Shown: positions 1-7,886 of the stretch, one piece after another
Layout of the letters: every line of letters starts with the position of its first letter
Numbering within the stretch: the first letter of the stretch is position 1
Source of the DNA: Allobosea sp. Root483D1
GTDB lineage: Bacteria; Pseudomonadota; Alphaproteobacteria; Rhizobiales; Beijerinckiaceae
Assembly: GCF_001429505.1 (NCBI RefSeq)
Contig: NZ_LMJW01000022.1
Coordinates: 750,853 to 814,852, forward strand
DNA length: 64,000 nucleotides
Direction: 5' to 3'
Notes under the pieces: model-generated
What the model was told of the DNA's origin: nothing
Database searches by the model: none
The model's input: only the letters and a program-made list of their open reading frames with translations
Program-made: the position numbers and the translations under genes

Positions 1-1072
1 TGGCGGAGCCGGAGAGCAGCTGGAGGTAGTCGATGAACAGGATGTCGAGGCCCTTCTGGCGTTGCAGCCGGCGGGCGCGGGCGACGAGCTGGGCGATCGA
101 GATGCCGCCGGTCTGGTCGATATAGAGCGGCAGCTTCTCGATCTGAGCGGCGACGTCGGTCAGCCGGGCGAAATCACCCTCGGTGATGCGACCCTGCCTG
201 ATCTTGTAGGAGGAGATGCCCGACTGCTCGGCGACGATACGGGTGGCGAGCTGGTCGGCCGACATTTCGAGCGAGAAGAAGCCGACGATGGCGCCGTCGA
301 CCGACTTTAGCGTACCGTCCTCCTGGCGTTCAGCGCGCCAGGCCTTGGCCATGTTGAAGGCGATGTTGGTGGCGAGCGAGGTCTTGCCCATGGCCGGGCG
401 GCCGGCGAGCACGATCAGGTCGGAACGCTGCAGGCCGCCCATGCGCTGGTCGAGGTCGCGCAGGCCGGACGAGATGCCGGAGAGGCCGCCGGCGCGCTGG
501 AAGGCGCTCGCCGCCATGTCGATGGCGAGCCGAAGCGCCCCGTCGAATTTCTGGAAGCCGCCCTCATAGCGGCCCTTCTCGGCGAGCGCGTAGAGCTTGC
601 GTTCGGCATCCTCGATCTGCTCGCGCGGCGCCATCTCGACCGGCGCGTCATAGGCGACGTTGACCAGTTCCTCGCCGACGCCGATCAGCTGGCGGCGGAT
701 GGCGAGGTCGTAGATGGTCCGGCCATAGTCGCCGGCGTTGATCACGGTCGTCGCCTCGGCCGCGAGCCGCGCGAGATATTGCGGCGCAGTGATGCCGCCG
801 AGATCGATCTCGCCGATGAAGGTCTTGAGCGTGATAGGCGTCGCGATCTTGCCCGCCCGGATCATGCTGGCCATCATCTCGAAGATGCGCCGGTGCAGCT
901 CCTCGAAGAAGTGCTCGGGCTGCAGGAAGTCCGAGACGCGGTAGAACGCGTCATTGTTGACCAGGATGGCGCCCATCAGCGCCTGCTCCGCCTCGATGTT
1001 GTGAGGCTGGACGCGGAAGTTCGCCTCGTGACTGGTTTCGAGACGGGCGACGAGGGCGGTGGCGCTGGACAT
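1..1072 (-). CDS. dnaB: Replicative DNA helicase DnaB, partial (C-terminal end outside window)
   Basis: The first 357 residues of the hexameric replicative helicase that unwinds DNA at the fork are present; the usual length is near 500, so the end lies beyond base 1. The start is the ATG at 1072-1070, giving MSSATALVARLE. The N-terminal helical primase-interacting domain begins with HNIEAEQALMGAILVNN. The RecA-like motor domain shows Walker A GRPAMGKTSLA near residue 222, FFSLEMS after it, and Walker B-like LFIDYLQLLSG just before the window edge. The gene is last in the conserved rpsF-rpsR-DUF2232-rplI-dnaB order, but a strong terminator after rplI suggests it also has its own promoter. The identification is secure. 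Confidence 0.96.
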   Translation of the reverse strand, partial: MSSATALVARLETSHEANFRVQPHNIEAEQALMGAILVNNDAFYRVSDFLQPEHFFEELHRRIFEMMASMIRAGKIATPITLKTFIGEIDLGGITAPQYLARLAAEATTVINAGDYGRTIYDLAIRRQLIGVGEELVNVAYDAPVEMAPREQIEDAERKLYALAEKGRYEGGFQKFDGALRLAIDMAASAFQRAGGLSGISSGLRDLDQRMGGLQRSDLIVLAGRPAMGKTSLATNIAFNMAKAWRAERQEDGTLKSVDGAIVGFFSLEMSADQLATRIVAEQSGISSYKIRQGRITEGDFARLTDVAAQIEKLPLYIDQTGGISIAQLVARARRLQRQKGLDILFIDYLQLLSGSA

Positions 1073-1166
1073 AGCCTTGGATAGGTCAATGCCGGTGAGT
1101 CATGAACCGGAACAAATTGAGAACACCCTGAATACCGCTAACTCTGCACGCTGTCCACAGAACATG

Positions 1167-1195
1167 AAAAAGGGCGCCGTGTTGCCACGGCGCCC
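1167..1195 (-). terminator. Intrinsic terminator after rplI
   Basis: Read on the minus strand, a perfect 10-bp GC-rich stem (GGGCGCCGTG with CACGGCGCCC) closed by a GCAA tetraloop is followed by TTTTTC. It lies about 28 bases past the rplI stop and 95 bases before the dnaB start, so it should end the ribosomal protein transcript. It is the clearest terminator in the window. Confidence 0.85.
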
Positions 1196-1223
1196 ATTGA
1201 CTCTCGTAAGCCGCTGGAAGGGC

Positions 1224-1790
1224 TCAGCGGTCGTCGTCGTCGCCGGCTTCGGCCAGCGCAGCGCCGACCTCGAGGCCGAGATCGTCGAGGTCGAACTCCT
1301 CGCGAGCCGTGACGTTCTCGCCGGCAGCCTGCCGCTCGGCTTCCTGAGCCGAACGGGCGATGTTCACGGTCACGGTGACCGAGACTTCCGGGTGCAGCAC
1401 GACCGGGAGGGTGTGCAGGCCGAGCGTCTTGATCGGGGTGTTGAGCGTGACCTGGTTGCGGTCGACCGAGAAGCCGGCGGCGCTCAGCGCCTCGGCGATG
1501 TCGCGGGTCGAGACCGAGCCGTAGAGCACGCCCGACTCACCCGACTGGCGCAGGATCACGACCGACTGCCCGTTGAGGCTCTCGGCAACCGAATCGGCCT
1601 CGCGCTTCAGCTCGAGGTTGCGGGTCTCAAGCTGGGCGCGCTGGGTCTCGAAGCGCTTCTTGTTGTCTTCGGTGGCGCGCAGGGCCTTGCCGCGGGCGAG
1701 CAGGAAATTGCGGGCATAGCCGTCGCGGACGCGGACGGTTTCGCCCATCTGGCCGAGCTTGGCGACGCGTTCGAGCAGGATCACTTCCAT
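1224..1790 (-). CDS. rplI: 50S ribosomal protein L9
   Basis: Large-subunit protein that binds 23S rRNA near the L1 stalk base. The N-terminal domain shows the family signature [19 protein letters not shown], then the [11 protein letters not shown] segment, a connecting helix, and the C-terminal domain to about residue 150. The protein is 188 residues against about 150 in E. coli; the extra C-terminal tail is acidic and ends in DDDDR, an extension usual in Rhizobiales. The ATG at 1790 is preceded by AAGGAG. The gene follows the DUF2232 gene by about 50 bases and is followed by an intrinsic terminator. Confidence 0.97.
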   Translation of the reverse strand: MEVILLERVAKLGQMGETVRVRDGYARNFLLARGKALRATEDNKKRFETQRAQLETRNLELKREADSVAESLNGQSVVILRQSGESGVLYGSVSTRDIAEALSAAGFSVDRNQVTLNTPIKTLGLHTLPVVLHPEVSVTVTVNIARSAQEAERQAAGENVTAREEFDLDDLGLEVGAALAEAGDDDDR

Positions 1791-1839
1791 GGGTCTTCTC
1801 CTTCAGAGTTCGTGTTCGAGGTATTGGCAGGCGTTGAGT

Positions 1840-2784
1840 TCAGGCAGCAGGCGACGCCGGCGGCTTGCGCCGGCGAAGGTCGATCAGCGCGTCGGCGATG
1901 CCGAGCAGCGCAAGAAACGGGAAGACGGTGATCAGCATGATCACCAGCGCGAGGTAGACCGCGAACAGGGTCGGCGTCCGCCAGGCCTTCCCGCGGCTGA
2001 GTTCGTGAACGGCGGCGAGACCGGCAAGGCCGAAGGCAGCGATCAGCGCTCCGGCCAGGGCAGCGCCGGCAAGACCGACGAAGCCGCCGGCGAAGCTGAG
2101 CAGGATGCCGCCGACGAGCCCGGCCACCGCCTGCGCCGGCAGGCGCGTCGAGGGAATGAAGGGCCAGGGCCGCGGCAGCCGGCCGGAAAGCTGGACCGCC
2201 TTCGCCGCCAGCCAGAGATTGGCGACGATCATCGGCACGAAGGAGGCGCCGGCAGCGGCAGGGACCAGCGCTGCGAGCCGCGCCGCGAGCTCCCCGGCGT
2301 CGACACCGGACGGCAGCCGCACCACCGGGCCGATGCCCTCGCCGCCAGTGAGCACGAGCCGCAGGCCGTGCGTCATGACACGGTGGTAGGTCTCGAAATC
2401 GGTCGAGATGGCGAGCGCGCCGCCGACTGTCACCAGCGTCGCGACGGCGGCGATCCAGACCAGCAGGCGCCCGAGCGGGTACCATTCGCTATTGCCCTGG
2501 TCATCGCCGCGGGCCAGCAGGGCGAGGTAGGCGATCCACCAGGCCGGCAGGGCCGCGCCGATCGCGAAGGCGAGCCCGAGCGAGAGCTTGAGCACGACGG
2601 TGACGGCGAGCGTGCCGGCGGCGACCGCCACCAGCCCGGCGCGGTGGTTCCAGCCGAGGGCGGCAATGAAGACCGGGAGCGGCGCGACATAGGACAACAG
2701 CAGCGCCAGCGGCGATCCGGTGATCACCACTGTGAACAGAAGGGCTGAGACCAGCCCGGCGCCGATGCCGACGATGGGGAGCAT
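1840..2784 (-). CDS. DUF2232 family integral membrane protein
   Basis: A 314-residue, very hydrophobic protein with about eight predicted membrane-spanning segments from residue 5 to 300 and a short basic C-terminal tail (DLRRRKPPASPAA). DUF2232 proteins are found between rpsR and rplI in many alphaproteobacteria and other bacteria; their biochemical role is unknown, although the fold resembles substrate-binding membrane components of transporters. No catalytic motif can be seen. It starts at the ATG at 2784, about 200 bases after rpsR, with an interspersed palindrome in the gap, and lies about 50 bases before rplI. Family assignment rests on hydropathy pattern and position. Confidence 0.85.
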   Translation of the reverse strand: MLPIVGIGAGLVSALLFTVVITGSPLALLLSYVAPLPVFIAALGWNHRAGLVAVAAGTLAVTVVLKLSLGLAFAIGAALPAWWIAYLALLARGDDQGNSEWYPLGRLLVWIAAVATLVTVGGALAISTDFETYHRVMTHGLRLVLTGGEGIGPVVRLPSGVDAGELAARLAALVPAAAGASFVPMIVANLWLAAKAVQLSGRLPRPWPFIPSTRLPAQAVAGLVGGILLSFAGGFVGLAGAALAGALIAAFGLAGLAAVHELSRGKAWRTPTLFAVYLALVIMLITVFPFLALLGIADALIDLRRRKPPASPAA

Positions 2785-2880
2785 ATCCGTCCTGCTGTCC
2801 CGCTGCTCGAAAAGGGCAGGGTGAGAGGCTGATGCCTCAACATACCAGACGGGTTTTCACCGCCTGGCGACTCAGAAGCA

Positions 2881-2919
2881 TCGGCCCGAAAAGTGGAAAC
2901 CCGTTTTCGGGAAAGCCGA
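2881..2919. repeat. Short palindromic interspersed element, GTGGAAAC core
   Basis: An inverted repeat with arms CCCGAAAA (2885-2892) and TTTTCGGG (2904-2911) around a GTGGAAAC-containing centre, with outer TCGGC/GCCGA arms. A second element with the same core in the opposite orientation lies at 6344-6388. The core resembles a repeat widely scattered in Rhizobiales intergenic regions. Lying between rpsR and the DUF2232 gene, it would form a hairpin inside the polycistronic RNA. Confidence 0.6.
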
Positions 2920-2986
2920 CGCAGTAGGCTTATGTCAGATAGAAGACCCGGCGGCGCTGGGCGCCGCCGGAGAAATCCTCATCCGC

Positions 2987-3232
2987 TCAGCGGATGACGT
3001 AGGGCAGCAGGCCCAGGAAGCGGGCGCGCTTGATCGCCTGGGCGAGCTCACGCTGCTTCTTGGCCGAGACGGCCGTGATGCGCGACGGCACGATCTTGCC
3101 GCGCTCGGAGATGTAGCGCGAGAGCAGGCGCACATCCTTGTAGTCGATCTTCGGCGCGCCCTCGCCCGAGAACGGGCAGGACTTGCGGCGGCGGAAGAAG
3201 GGGCGGCGGGCGCCGGCGGATGCAGTCGACAT
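2987..3232 (-). CDS. rpsR: 30S ribosomal protein S18
   Basis: Small-subunit protein that pairs with S6 on the 16S rRNA platform. The 81-residue product shows the typical [15 protein letters not shown] start, [19 protein letters not shown], and the conserved end [10 protein letters not shown]. Length is normal for the family. It begins 2 bases after the rpsF stop, so translation is probably coupled, matching the S6:S18 heterodimer. Confidence 0.98.
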   Translation of the reverse strand: MSTASAGARRPFFRRRKSCPFSGEGAPKIDYKDVRLLSRYISERGKIVPSRITAVSAKKQRELAQAIKRARFLGLLPYVIR

Positions 3233-3234
3233 GC

Positions 3235-3693
3235 TCAGGCCTCCCCAGCGGGGGTTTCGGTGGTCGCTTCGTCTTCACGACGCGGGCGCTCGCGGCGCGG
3301 GCCGCGGTCACGGTCGAAACGGTCGCCGCCACCCGGGCCGCGGTCGAAACGGTCACCGCGCTCGTCGCGGTCGCGCTTCTGCAGCATGACCGACTGACCT
3401 TCCTCGAGCGCCTCGACGCGGATCGTGATGAAGCGCAGCACGTCCTCGTTGATGCGCATCTGGCGCTCCATCTCGGCGATGGCCGCCGCGGGAGCGTTGA
3501 TGTTCAGCAGCGAGTAGTGCGCCTTGCGGTTCTTCTTGATGCGATAGCCCAGCGACTTCACGCCCCAGTACTCGACCTTGGGGACGGAACCGCCATTCGC
3601 CTCGACGATGCCCTTGAACTGCTCGACAAGGGCCTCGACCTGCTGCGCGCTGACGTCTTGCCGCGCGAGCAGAACGTGCTCGTACAATGCCAT
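3235..3693 (-). CDS. rpsF: 30S ribosomal protein S6
   Basis: Small-subunit protein that binds S18 and 16S rRNA. The ATG at 3693 ([15 protein letters not shown]) was chosen over one 21 bases upstream because a GAAAGG Shine-Dalgarno lies 8 bases before it and the family starts here. Residues 1-95 form the ferredoxin-like fold ([19 protein letters not shown] is diagnostic). Residues 105-152 are an Arg/Asp/Gly-rich disordered tail, so the protein is 152 residues against about 100-135 in many bacteria; such tails are common in Rhizobiales. First gene of the operon. Confidence 0.97.
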   Translation of the reverse strand: MALYEHVLLARQDVSAQQVEALVEQFKGIVEANGGSVPKVEYWGVKSLGYRIKKNRKAHYSLLNINAPAAAIAEMERQMRINEDVLRFITIRVEALEEGQSVMLQKRDRDERGDRFDRGPGGGDRFDRDRGPRRERPRREDEATTETPAGEA

Positions 3694-4038
3694 GATTGGC
3701 CTTTCTTCGTTCACCGGTTTCGTTCGACGCGGAGCCCTCCGAGCCCTGGATAAAGGCCCGACAGGATTTCTTCGAAGGCGGAGACACGGGACGGCGGCTC
3801 TCCAGGGAGAGGCCTACAAAACGCTTCCTTGTGGGAATCGCTTCGCCGTCCGTTCAGCCTCCGGCCGAACAAACCGAGGCGGTCGTTACATCGGGATGAT
3901 GCGCCTTGCAAGCCGAAATCGTCGGAAAACGCCGGCGCCAGTCGACTTTAGTCGCGTAAACGCCTTGACTTGGCCGGCTGCACGGTGCGAGTGCGCCAAA
4001 CTTGTTAACCAAGCATCGTTTTTTGGGACCATTGCGGT
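3694..4038. promoter_or_regulatory. Divergent intergenic region between rpsF and fabD
   Basis: 345 bases with no credible gene. It must hold the leader and promoter of the ribosomal operon (minus) and the fabD promoter (plus). On the plus strand TTGACT at 3965-3970 resembles a -35 box, but no good -10 lies 16-18 bases later. The rpsF leader is long and could contain the S6:S18 autoregulatory RNA motif known from many bacteria; I could not confirm its secondary structure by eye. Confidence 0.4.
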
Positions 4039-4983
4039 ATGGCGACGGCTTTCATCTTTCCAGGGCAGGGTTCGCAGGCCGTCGGCATGGGCAAGGCGCT
4101 CGCCGAAGCCTTTCCGGTGGCGCGCGCCGTCTTCGACGAAGTCGATGCCGCGCTTTCGCAGAAACTCTCCACCCTGATGTGGGAAGGCCCGGGCGAGGAA
4201 CTGACCCTGACGGCCAATACCCAGCCGGCGCTGATGGCGACGAGCCTCGCTGCGATCCGTGTGCTCGAGGCCGAGGCCGGAGTCTCGCTCAAGGGTGACG
4301 CCGCCTTCGTCGCCGGCCATTCGCTCGGCGAATATTCGGCGCTGGCCGCGGCCGGCACCTTCTCGATCGGCGATGCTGCCCGGCTGCTGCGCATCCGTGG
4401 CGATGCGATGCAAAAGGCGGTGCCGGCCGGCGAGGGCGCCATGGCCGCACTGCTCGGCGTCGAGCTCGACCAGGCCCGCGCCATCGCAGCCGATGCCGCC
4501 CAGGGCCAGGTCTGCCAGGTGGCCAACGACAATGGCGGCGGCCAGGTCGTGCTCTCCGGCGCCAAGGCGGCGGTCGAGCGGGCGATCGCTCTCTCCAGTG
4601 AACGCGGCGTACGCCGCGCCATGCTCCTGCCGGTCTCCGCACCCTTCCATTGCGCCATGATGCAGCCCGCGGCCGAAGCCATGCAGGCGGCGCTCGCCGA
4701 GGTCTCGATGCAGGCGCCGATCGTTCCCGTGATGGCCAATGTCGGCGCCGCTCCGCTCAGCGATCCCGCCGCGATCCGCGCCTCGCTGGTGGCGCAGGTC
4801 ACCGGCACCGTGCGCTGGCGCGAATGCGTCGAGGCGATGGCGGCGGCCGGCGTGACCCGGTTCTATGAGGTCGGCTCGGGCAAGGTGCTCGCCGGCCTGG
4901 TCAAGCGCATCGCGGCGGGAACGGCGGCAGTGTCGATCGGCTCGCCCGACGATATCGCGGCTTACAAGGCCCAGAAGGGCTGA
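4039..4983 (+). CDS. fabD: Malonyl-CoA:ACP transacylase FabD
   Basis: Transfers malonyl from CoA to the phosphopantetheine of acyl carrier protein, supplying extender units for type II fatty acid synthesis in the cytoplasm. The N-terminus FIFPGQGSQAVGMGK and the nucleophile elbow GHSLGEYSAL (active-site Ser at residue 95) are present, as is the later VSAPFHCAMM segment carrying the catalytic His. At 314 residues it has the normal length. It is the first gene of fabD-fabG, 33 bases apart, with acpP and fabF following. Confidence 0.97.
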   Translation: MATAFIFPGQGSQAVGMGKALAEAFPVARAVFDEVDAALSQKLSTLMWEGPGEELTLTANTQPALMATSLAAIRVLEAEAGVSLKGDAAFVAGHSLGEYSALAAAGTFSIGDAARLLRIRGDAMQKAVPAGEGAMAALLGVELDQARAIAADAAQGQVCQVANDNGGGQVVLSGAKAAVERAIALSSERGVRRAMLLPVSAPFHCAMMQPAAEAMQAALAEVSMQAPIVPVMANVGAAPLSDPAAIRASLVAQVTGTVRWRECVEAMAAAGVTRFYEVGSGKVLAGLVKRIAAGTAAVSIGSPDDIAAYKAQKG

Positions 4984-5016
4984 CCGGTAATAGAGCCGGC
5001 GATCAAGGGAGGCAGT

Positions 5017-5754
5017 ATGCTCGATCTGACGGGAAAGAAGGCGCTGGTCACCGGCGCCACGGGCGGCCTCGGTGGCGCGATTGCGCGCCGGCTCCATGCC
5101 CAGGGCGCGACCGTTGCTCTGTCCGGCACCCGTGTCGAAGCCCTGGAGGTGCTGGCGAGGGAGTTGGGCGAGCGGGTGGAGATCACGCCCTGCGACCTGT
5201 CGAACCGCGATTCGGTCGAGGCGCTGGTGCCGGCGGCCGAAGCCAAGCTCGGCGGCCTCGACATCCTCGTCAACAATGCCGGCGTGACCCGCGACAACCT
5301 CTTCATGCGCCTCAAGGACGAGGACTGGGATCTCGTTCTCGCCGTCAACCTCACCGCGGCGTTCCGGCTCTCGCGGGCGGCGGTGAAGAGCATGATGCGC
5401 CGTCGCTATGGCCGTATCGTCTCGATCGGCTCCGTCGTCGGCACCAGCGGCAATCCGGGGCAGGGCAACTATGCCGCGTCCAAGGCCGGGCTGATCGGCA
5501 TGTCGAAGTCGCTGGCCGCGGAGGTCGCGAGCCGCAACATCACCGTCAACGTCGTCGCGCCCGGCTTCATCGAGTCGCCGATGACCGATGTGCTGAACGA
5601 GAAGCAGCGCGAAGGCATTCTCGCCGACGTGCCGATGGGCCGGCTCGGGCAGGGATCGGACATCGCCGCTGCCGTCGCTTATCTCGCCAGCGAGGAGGCC
5701 GGTTACGTCACCGGGCAGACCCTGCACGTCAACGGCGGAATGGCAATGATCTGA
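5017..5754 (+). CDS. fabG: 3-oxoacyl-[ACP] reductase FabG
   Basis: NADPH-dependent short-chain dehydrogenase that reduces 3-oxoacyl-ACP to 3-hydroxyacyl-ACP in fatty acid elongation. The cofactor motif TGATGGLGGAIARRL lies at residues 12-26, NNAG near residue 87, and the catalytic YxxxK as YAASK with Tyr152 and Lys156, with the preceding Ser in IGSVVGTSG. The C-terminus GQTLHVNGGMAMI is standard. A GGAGG Shine-Dalgarno precedes the ATG. The stop codon lies inside a terminator-like hairpin. Confidence 0.97.
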   Translation: MLDLTGKKALVTGATGGLGGAIARRLHAQGATVALSGTRVEALEVLARELGERVEITPCDLSNRDSVEALVPAAEAKLGGLDILVNNAGVTRDNLFMRLKDEDWDLVLAVNLTAAFRLSRAAVKSMMRRRYGRIVSIGSVVGTSGNPGQGNYAASKAGLIGMSKSLAAEVASRNITVNVVAPGFIESPMTDVLNEKQREGILADVPMGRLGQGSDIAAAVAYLASEEAGYVTGQTLHVNGGMAMI

Positions 5755-5774
5755 ACTGGTTAGTTCAGATTTTT
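5749..5774 (+). terminator. Terminator-like hairpin overlapping the fabG stop codon
   Basis: A perfect 9-bp stem, ATCTGAACT (5749-5757) with AGTTCAGAT (5762-5770), has a GGTT loop and is followed directly by TTTTG. The fabG TGA (5752-5754) is inside the left arm. The stem is AT-rich, so termination may be partial. Translating ribosomes reaching the stop would block folding, which suggests coupling of termination to translation. It separates fabDG from acpP. Confidence 0.5.
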
Positions 5775-6010
5775 GATACACCTAAAGGTTTGTGCGGCGC
5801 TCTCGCCAGCCCATTACGAGTGTGTTAATGACCCTGCCGGCCAAGCGCCGATCGGTGTTCAGGGGACTTGACGCCGGCCCGGTTGTTGCGTTTGTGCAGC
5901 CATGAACTCCCGGCATGGTCCGCCGCCAGGCGAAGGATACGGGCCGGGAAATCAGTTTCACCCACGCGTCGCTGTCAGCGGTGTGTTTTCGAGGTTTGAG
6001 GGAAAGACCC

Positions 6011-6244
6011 ATGAGCGATGTCGCCGAGCGCGTGAAGAAGATCGTGATCGAGCACCTCGGCGTTGAGCCGGAGAAGGTTGTCGAGGGTGCCAATTTCATC
6101 GAGGACCTCGGCGCCGACAGCCTCGACACCGTCGAGCTGGTCATGGCTTTCGAGGAAGAGTTCGGCGTCGAGATCCCGGACGACGCGGCCGAGACGATCG
6201 TGACCGTCGGCGACGCGGTCAAGTTCCTGTCGAAGTCGGCCTGA
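6011..6244 (+). CDS. acpP: Acyl carrier protein
   Basis: A small acidic carrier whose Ser37, in the [18 protein letters not shown] region, receives the 4'-phosphopantetheine arm. It shuttles acyl chains among FabD, FabG, FabF and other synthases and supplies lipid A synthesis. At 77 residues it has normal length. The ATG at 6011 ([16 protein letters not shown]) is the family start; longer in-frame starts upstream give no homologous sequence. It is preceded by about 255 bases without a gene, enough for its own promoter, as expected for an abundant protein. Confidence 0.98.
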   Translation: MSDVAERVKKIVIEHLGVEPEKVVEGANFIEDLGADSLDTVELVMAFEEEFGVEIPDDAAETIVTVGDAVKFLSKSA

Positions 6245-6272
6245 CGAGGCCTTGGCCCCGGCGAGTTTGAGC

Positions 6273-6324
6273 CGGATGATTTCAGTTGGAAACGCAAGGC
6301 GATTCCAACTGAAATCTGAATCCG
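6273..6324. repeat. Palindromic element downstream of acpP (first hairpin)
   Basis: A perfect 14-bp inverted repeat, GATTTCAGTTGGAA (6278-6291) with TTCCAACTGAAATC (6303-6316), is flanked by CGGAT/ATCCG arms. It starts 29 bases after the acpP stop. No T-tract follows, so RNA 3'-end stabilisation is as likely as termination. It lies next to the GTGGAAAC-type element, and the pair looks like one composite interspersed repeat. Confidence 0.6.
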
Positions 6325-6343
6325 TCTTTCATCGAAAGTTGGG

Positions 6344-6388
6344 GCAGGATTCATGCGAAAAACTGGTTTCCACTTTTTCGCATCCTGC
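6344..6388. repeat. Short palindromic interspersed element, second copy
   Basis: Arms GCAGGA...TGCGAAAAA (6344-6362) pair with TTTTTCGCATCCTGC (6374-6388) around a GGTTTCCAC centre. This is the reverse orientation of the core seen at 2881-2919. It ends about 33 bases before fabF. Confidence 0.6.
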
Positions 6389-6421
6389 TCCAGCGCGCCG
6401 GAGCTGAATTAAGGAAGACCG

Positions 6422-7687
6422 ATGCGACGTGTCGTCGTCACCGGACTGGGCATGGTGACCCCACTCGGCTGCGGGGTCGAGCCGAGCTGGTCGCGCATTC
6501 TGGCTGGCGAAAGCGGCGCCGGCCCGATCACTACTTTCGACGTCTCCGACCTGCCGGCCCAGATCGCCTGCAACATCTCGCGCGGCGATGGCTCGAACGG
6601 CACCTTCAATCCCGATGATTGGATGGAGCCGAAGGAGCAGCGCAAGGTCGACGATTTCATCATCTTCGCCATGGCCGCGGCGACGCAGGCGCTGCGCGAT
6701 TCCGGCTGGAAGCCCGAGAGCTATGAGGACCAGATCGCGACCGGTGTCGCCATCGGTTCCGGCATCGGCGGGCTCGGCGGCATCTACGAGGCCTCGCTGC
6801 TCCTCAAGGAACGCGGTCCGCGCCGGCTCTCGCCGTTCTTCATCCCCGGCCGCCTCAGCAATCTCGCCGCCGGCTATGTCTCGATCGAGCACGGGCTGAA
6901 GGGCCCGAACCACGCCGTCGTCACCGCCTGCTCGACCGGCGCCCACGCCATCGGCGACGCGGCCCGCATGGTCGCGCTCGGCGATGCCGAGGTCATGCTG
7001 GCGGGCGGCGCCGAATCGGCGATCAACCGCATCGGCATCGCCGGCTTCTGCGCCTGCCGCGCGCTCTCGACCGGGTTCAACGAGACGCCCGAAAAGGCCT
7101 CGCGCCCCTATGACAAGGATCGTGACGGTTTCGTCATGGGCGAGGGCGCCGGCGTCGTCGTGCTCGAGGAGCTCGATCACGCCAGGGCCCGCGGCGCACG
7201 CATCTATGCCGAGATCGTCGGCTACGGCATGTCGGGCGACGCCTACCACATCACCTCGCCTTCCGAGGATGGCGACGGCGCCTATCGCTGCATGCAGGCT
7301 GCGCTGAAGCGTGCCGGCCTGCGCGCCTCGGACGTCGACTACATCAACGCGCATGGCACCTCGACGCAGGTCGGCGACGAGATCGAGCTGCGCGCCGTCG
7401 AGCGCCTGCTCGCCAACGCCCCGGCTCGGCCGGCCATGTCCTCGACCAAGTCGGCGACCGGGCATCTGCTCGGTGCTGCCGGCGCGATCGAGGCGATCTT
7501 TTCGATCCTGGCGATCCGCGACCAGATCGTGCCGCCGACGATCAATCTCGACAATCCGTCGGTCGAGACCGAGCTCGATCTCGTGCCGCACAAGGCCAAG
7601 AAGCGGAAGGTCGACATCGCTCTGTCGAATTCGTTCGGCTTTGGCGGCACCAACGCCTCGCTCGTGATGCGCCGCTTCGCCGACTGA
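6422..7687 (+). CDS. fabF: 3-oxoacyl-[ACP] synthase II FabF
   Basis: Elongating condensing enzyme that joins malonyl-ACP to a growing acyl-ACP. The 421-residue protein starts RRVVVTGLGMVTPLG. The nucleophile is Cys170 in VVTACSTGAHAIG, and the two catalytic His motifs are NAHGTSTQVGD and SATGHLLGAAG. The C-terminal FGFGGTNASLV is standard. AAGGA precedes the ATG. It follows acpP across a 177-base gap holding two palindromic repeats. Confidence 0.97.
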   Translation: MRRVVVTGLGMVTPLGCGVEPSWSRILAGESGAGPITTFDVSDLPAQIACNISRGDGSNGTFNPDDWMEPKEQRKVDDFIIFAMAAATQALRDSGWKPESYEDQIATGVAIGSGIGGLGGIYEASLLLKERGPRRLSPFFIPGRLSNLAAGYVSIEHGLKGPNHAVVTACSTGAHAIGDAARMVALGDAEVMLAGGAESAINRIGIAGFCACRALSTGFNETPEKASRPYDKDRDGFVMGEGAGVVVLEELDHARARGARIYAEIVGYGMSGDAYHITSPSEDGDGAYRCMQAALKRAGLRASDVDYINAHGTSTQVGDEIELRAVERLLANAPARPAMSSTKSATGHLLGAAGAIEAIFSILAIRDQIVPPTINLDNPSVETELDLVPHKAKKRKVDIALSNSFGFGGTNASLVMRRFAD

Positions 7688-7886
7688 GGACAAGCGCGCT
7701 TTTGCCACAATTTTCGCTAGCCTGTCGCCGGCGTCGTGGCAGTATGCGGCCGGCATAGCCAATAGAGCCCGTTCCGACCAGCTTGCACTGCGAGCCGATC
7801 GGTAAAACGGTCTCTAAACTCAAAGTGAGAGACGGATCGACGCCGGCATCGCCGGGCGCGATGTCAGGGAATCGGGCGAAAACATC

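Noticed and set aside
3961-4000. TTGACT upstream of fabD as a full sigma-70 promoter
   Set aside because: The -35-like box is good, but no acceptable -10 hexamer lies 16-18 bases downstream, so I did not call a promoter.
6273-6324. Calling the acpP-downstream hairpin an intrinsic terminator
   Set aside because: The stem is strong, but no T-tract follows, and it adjoins another dispersed palindrome, so it is listed as a repeat.
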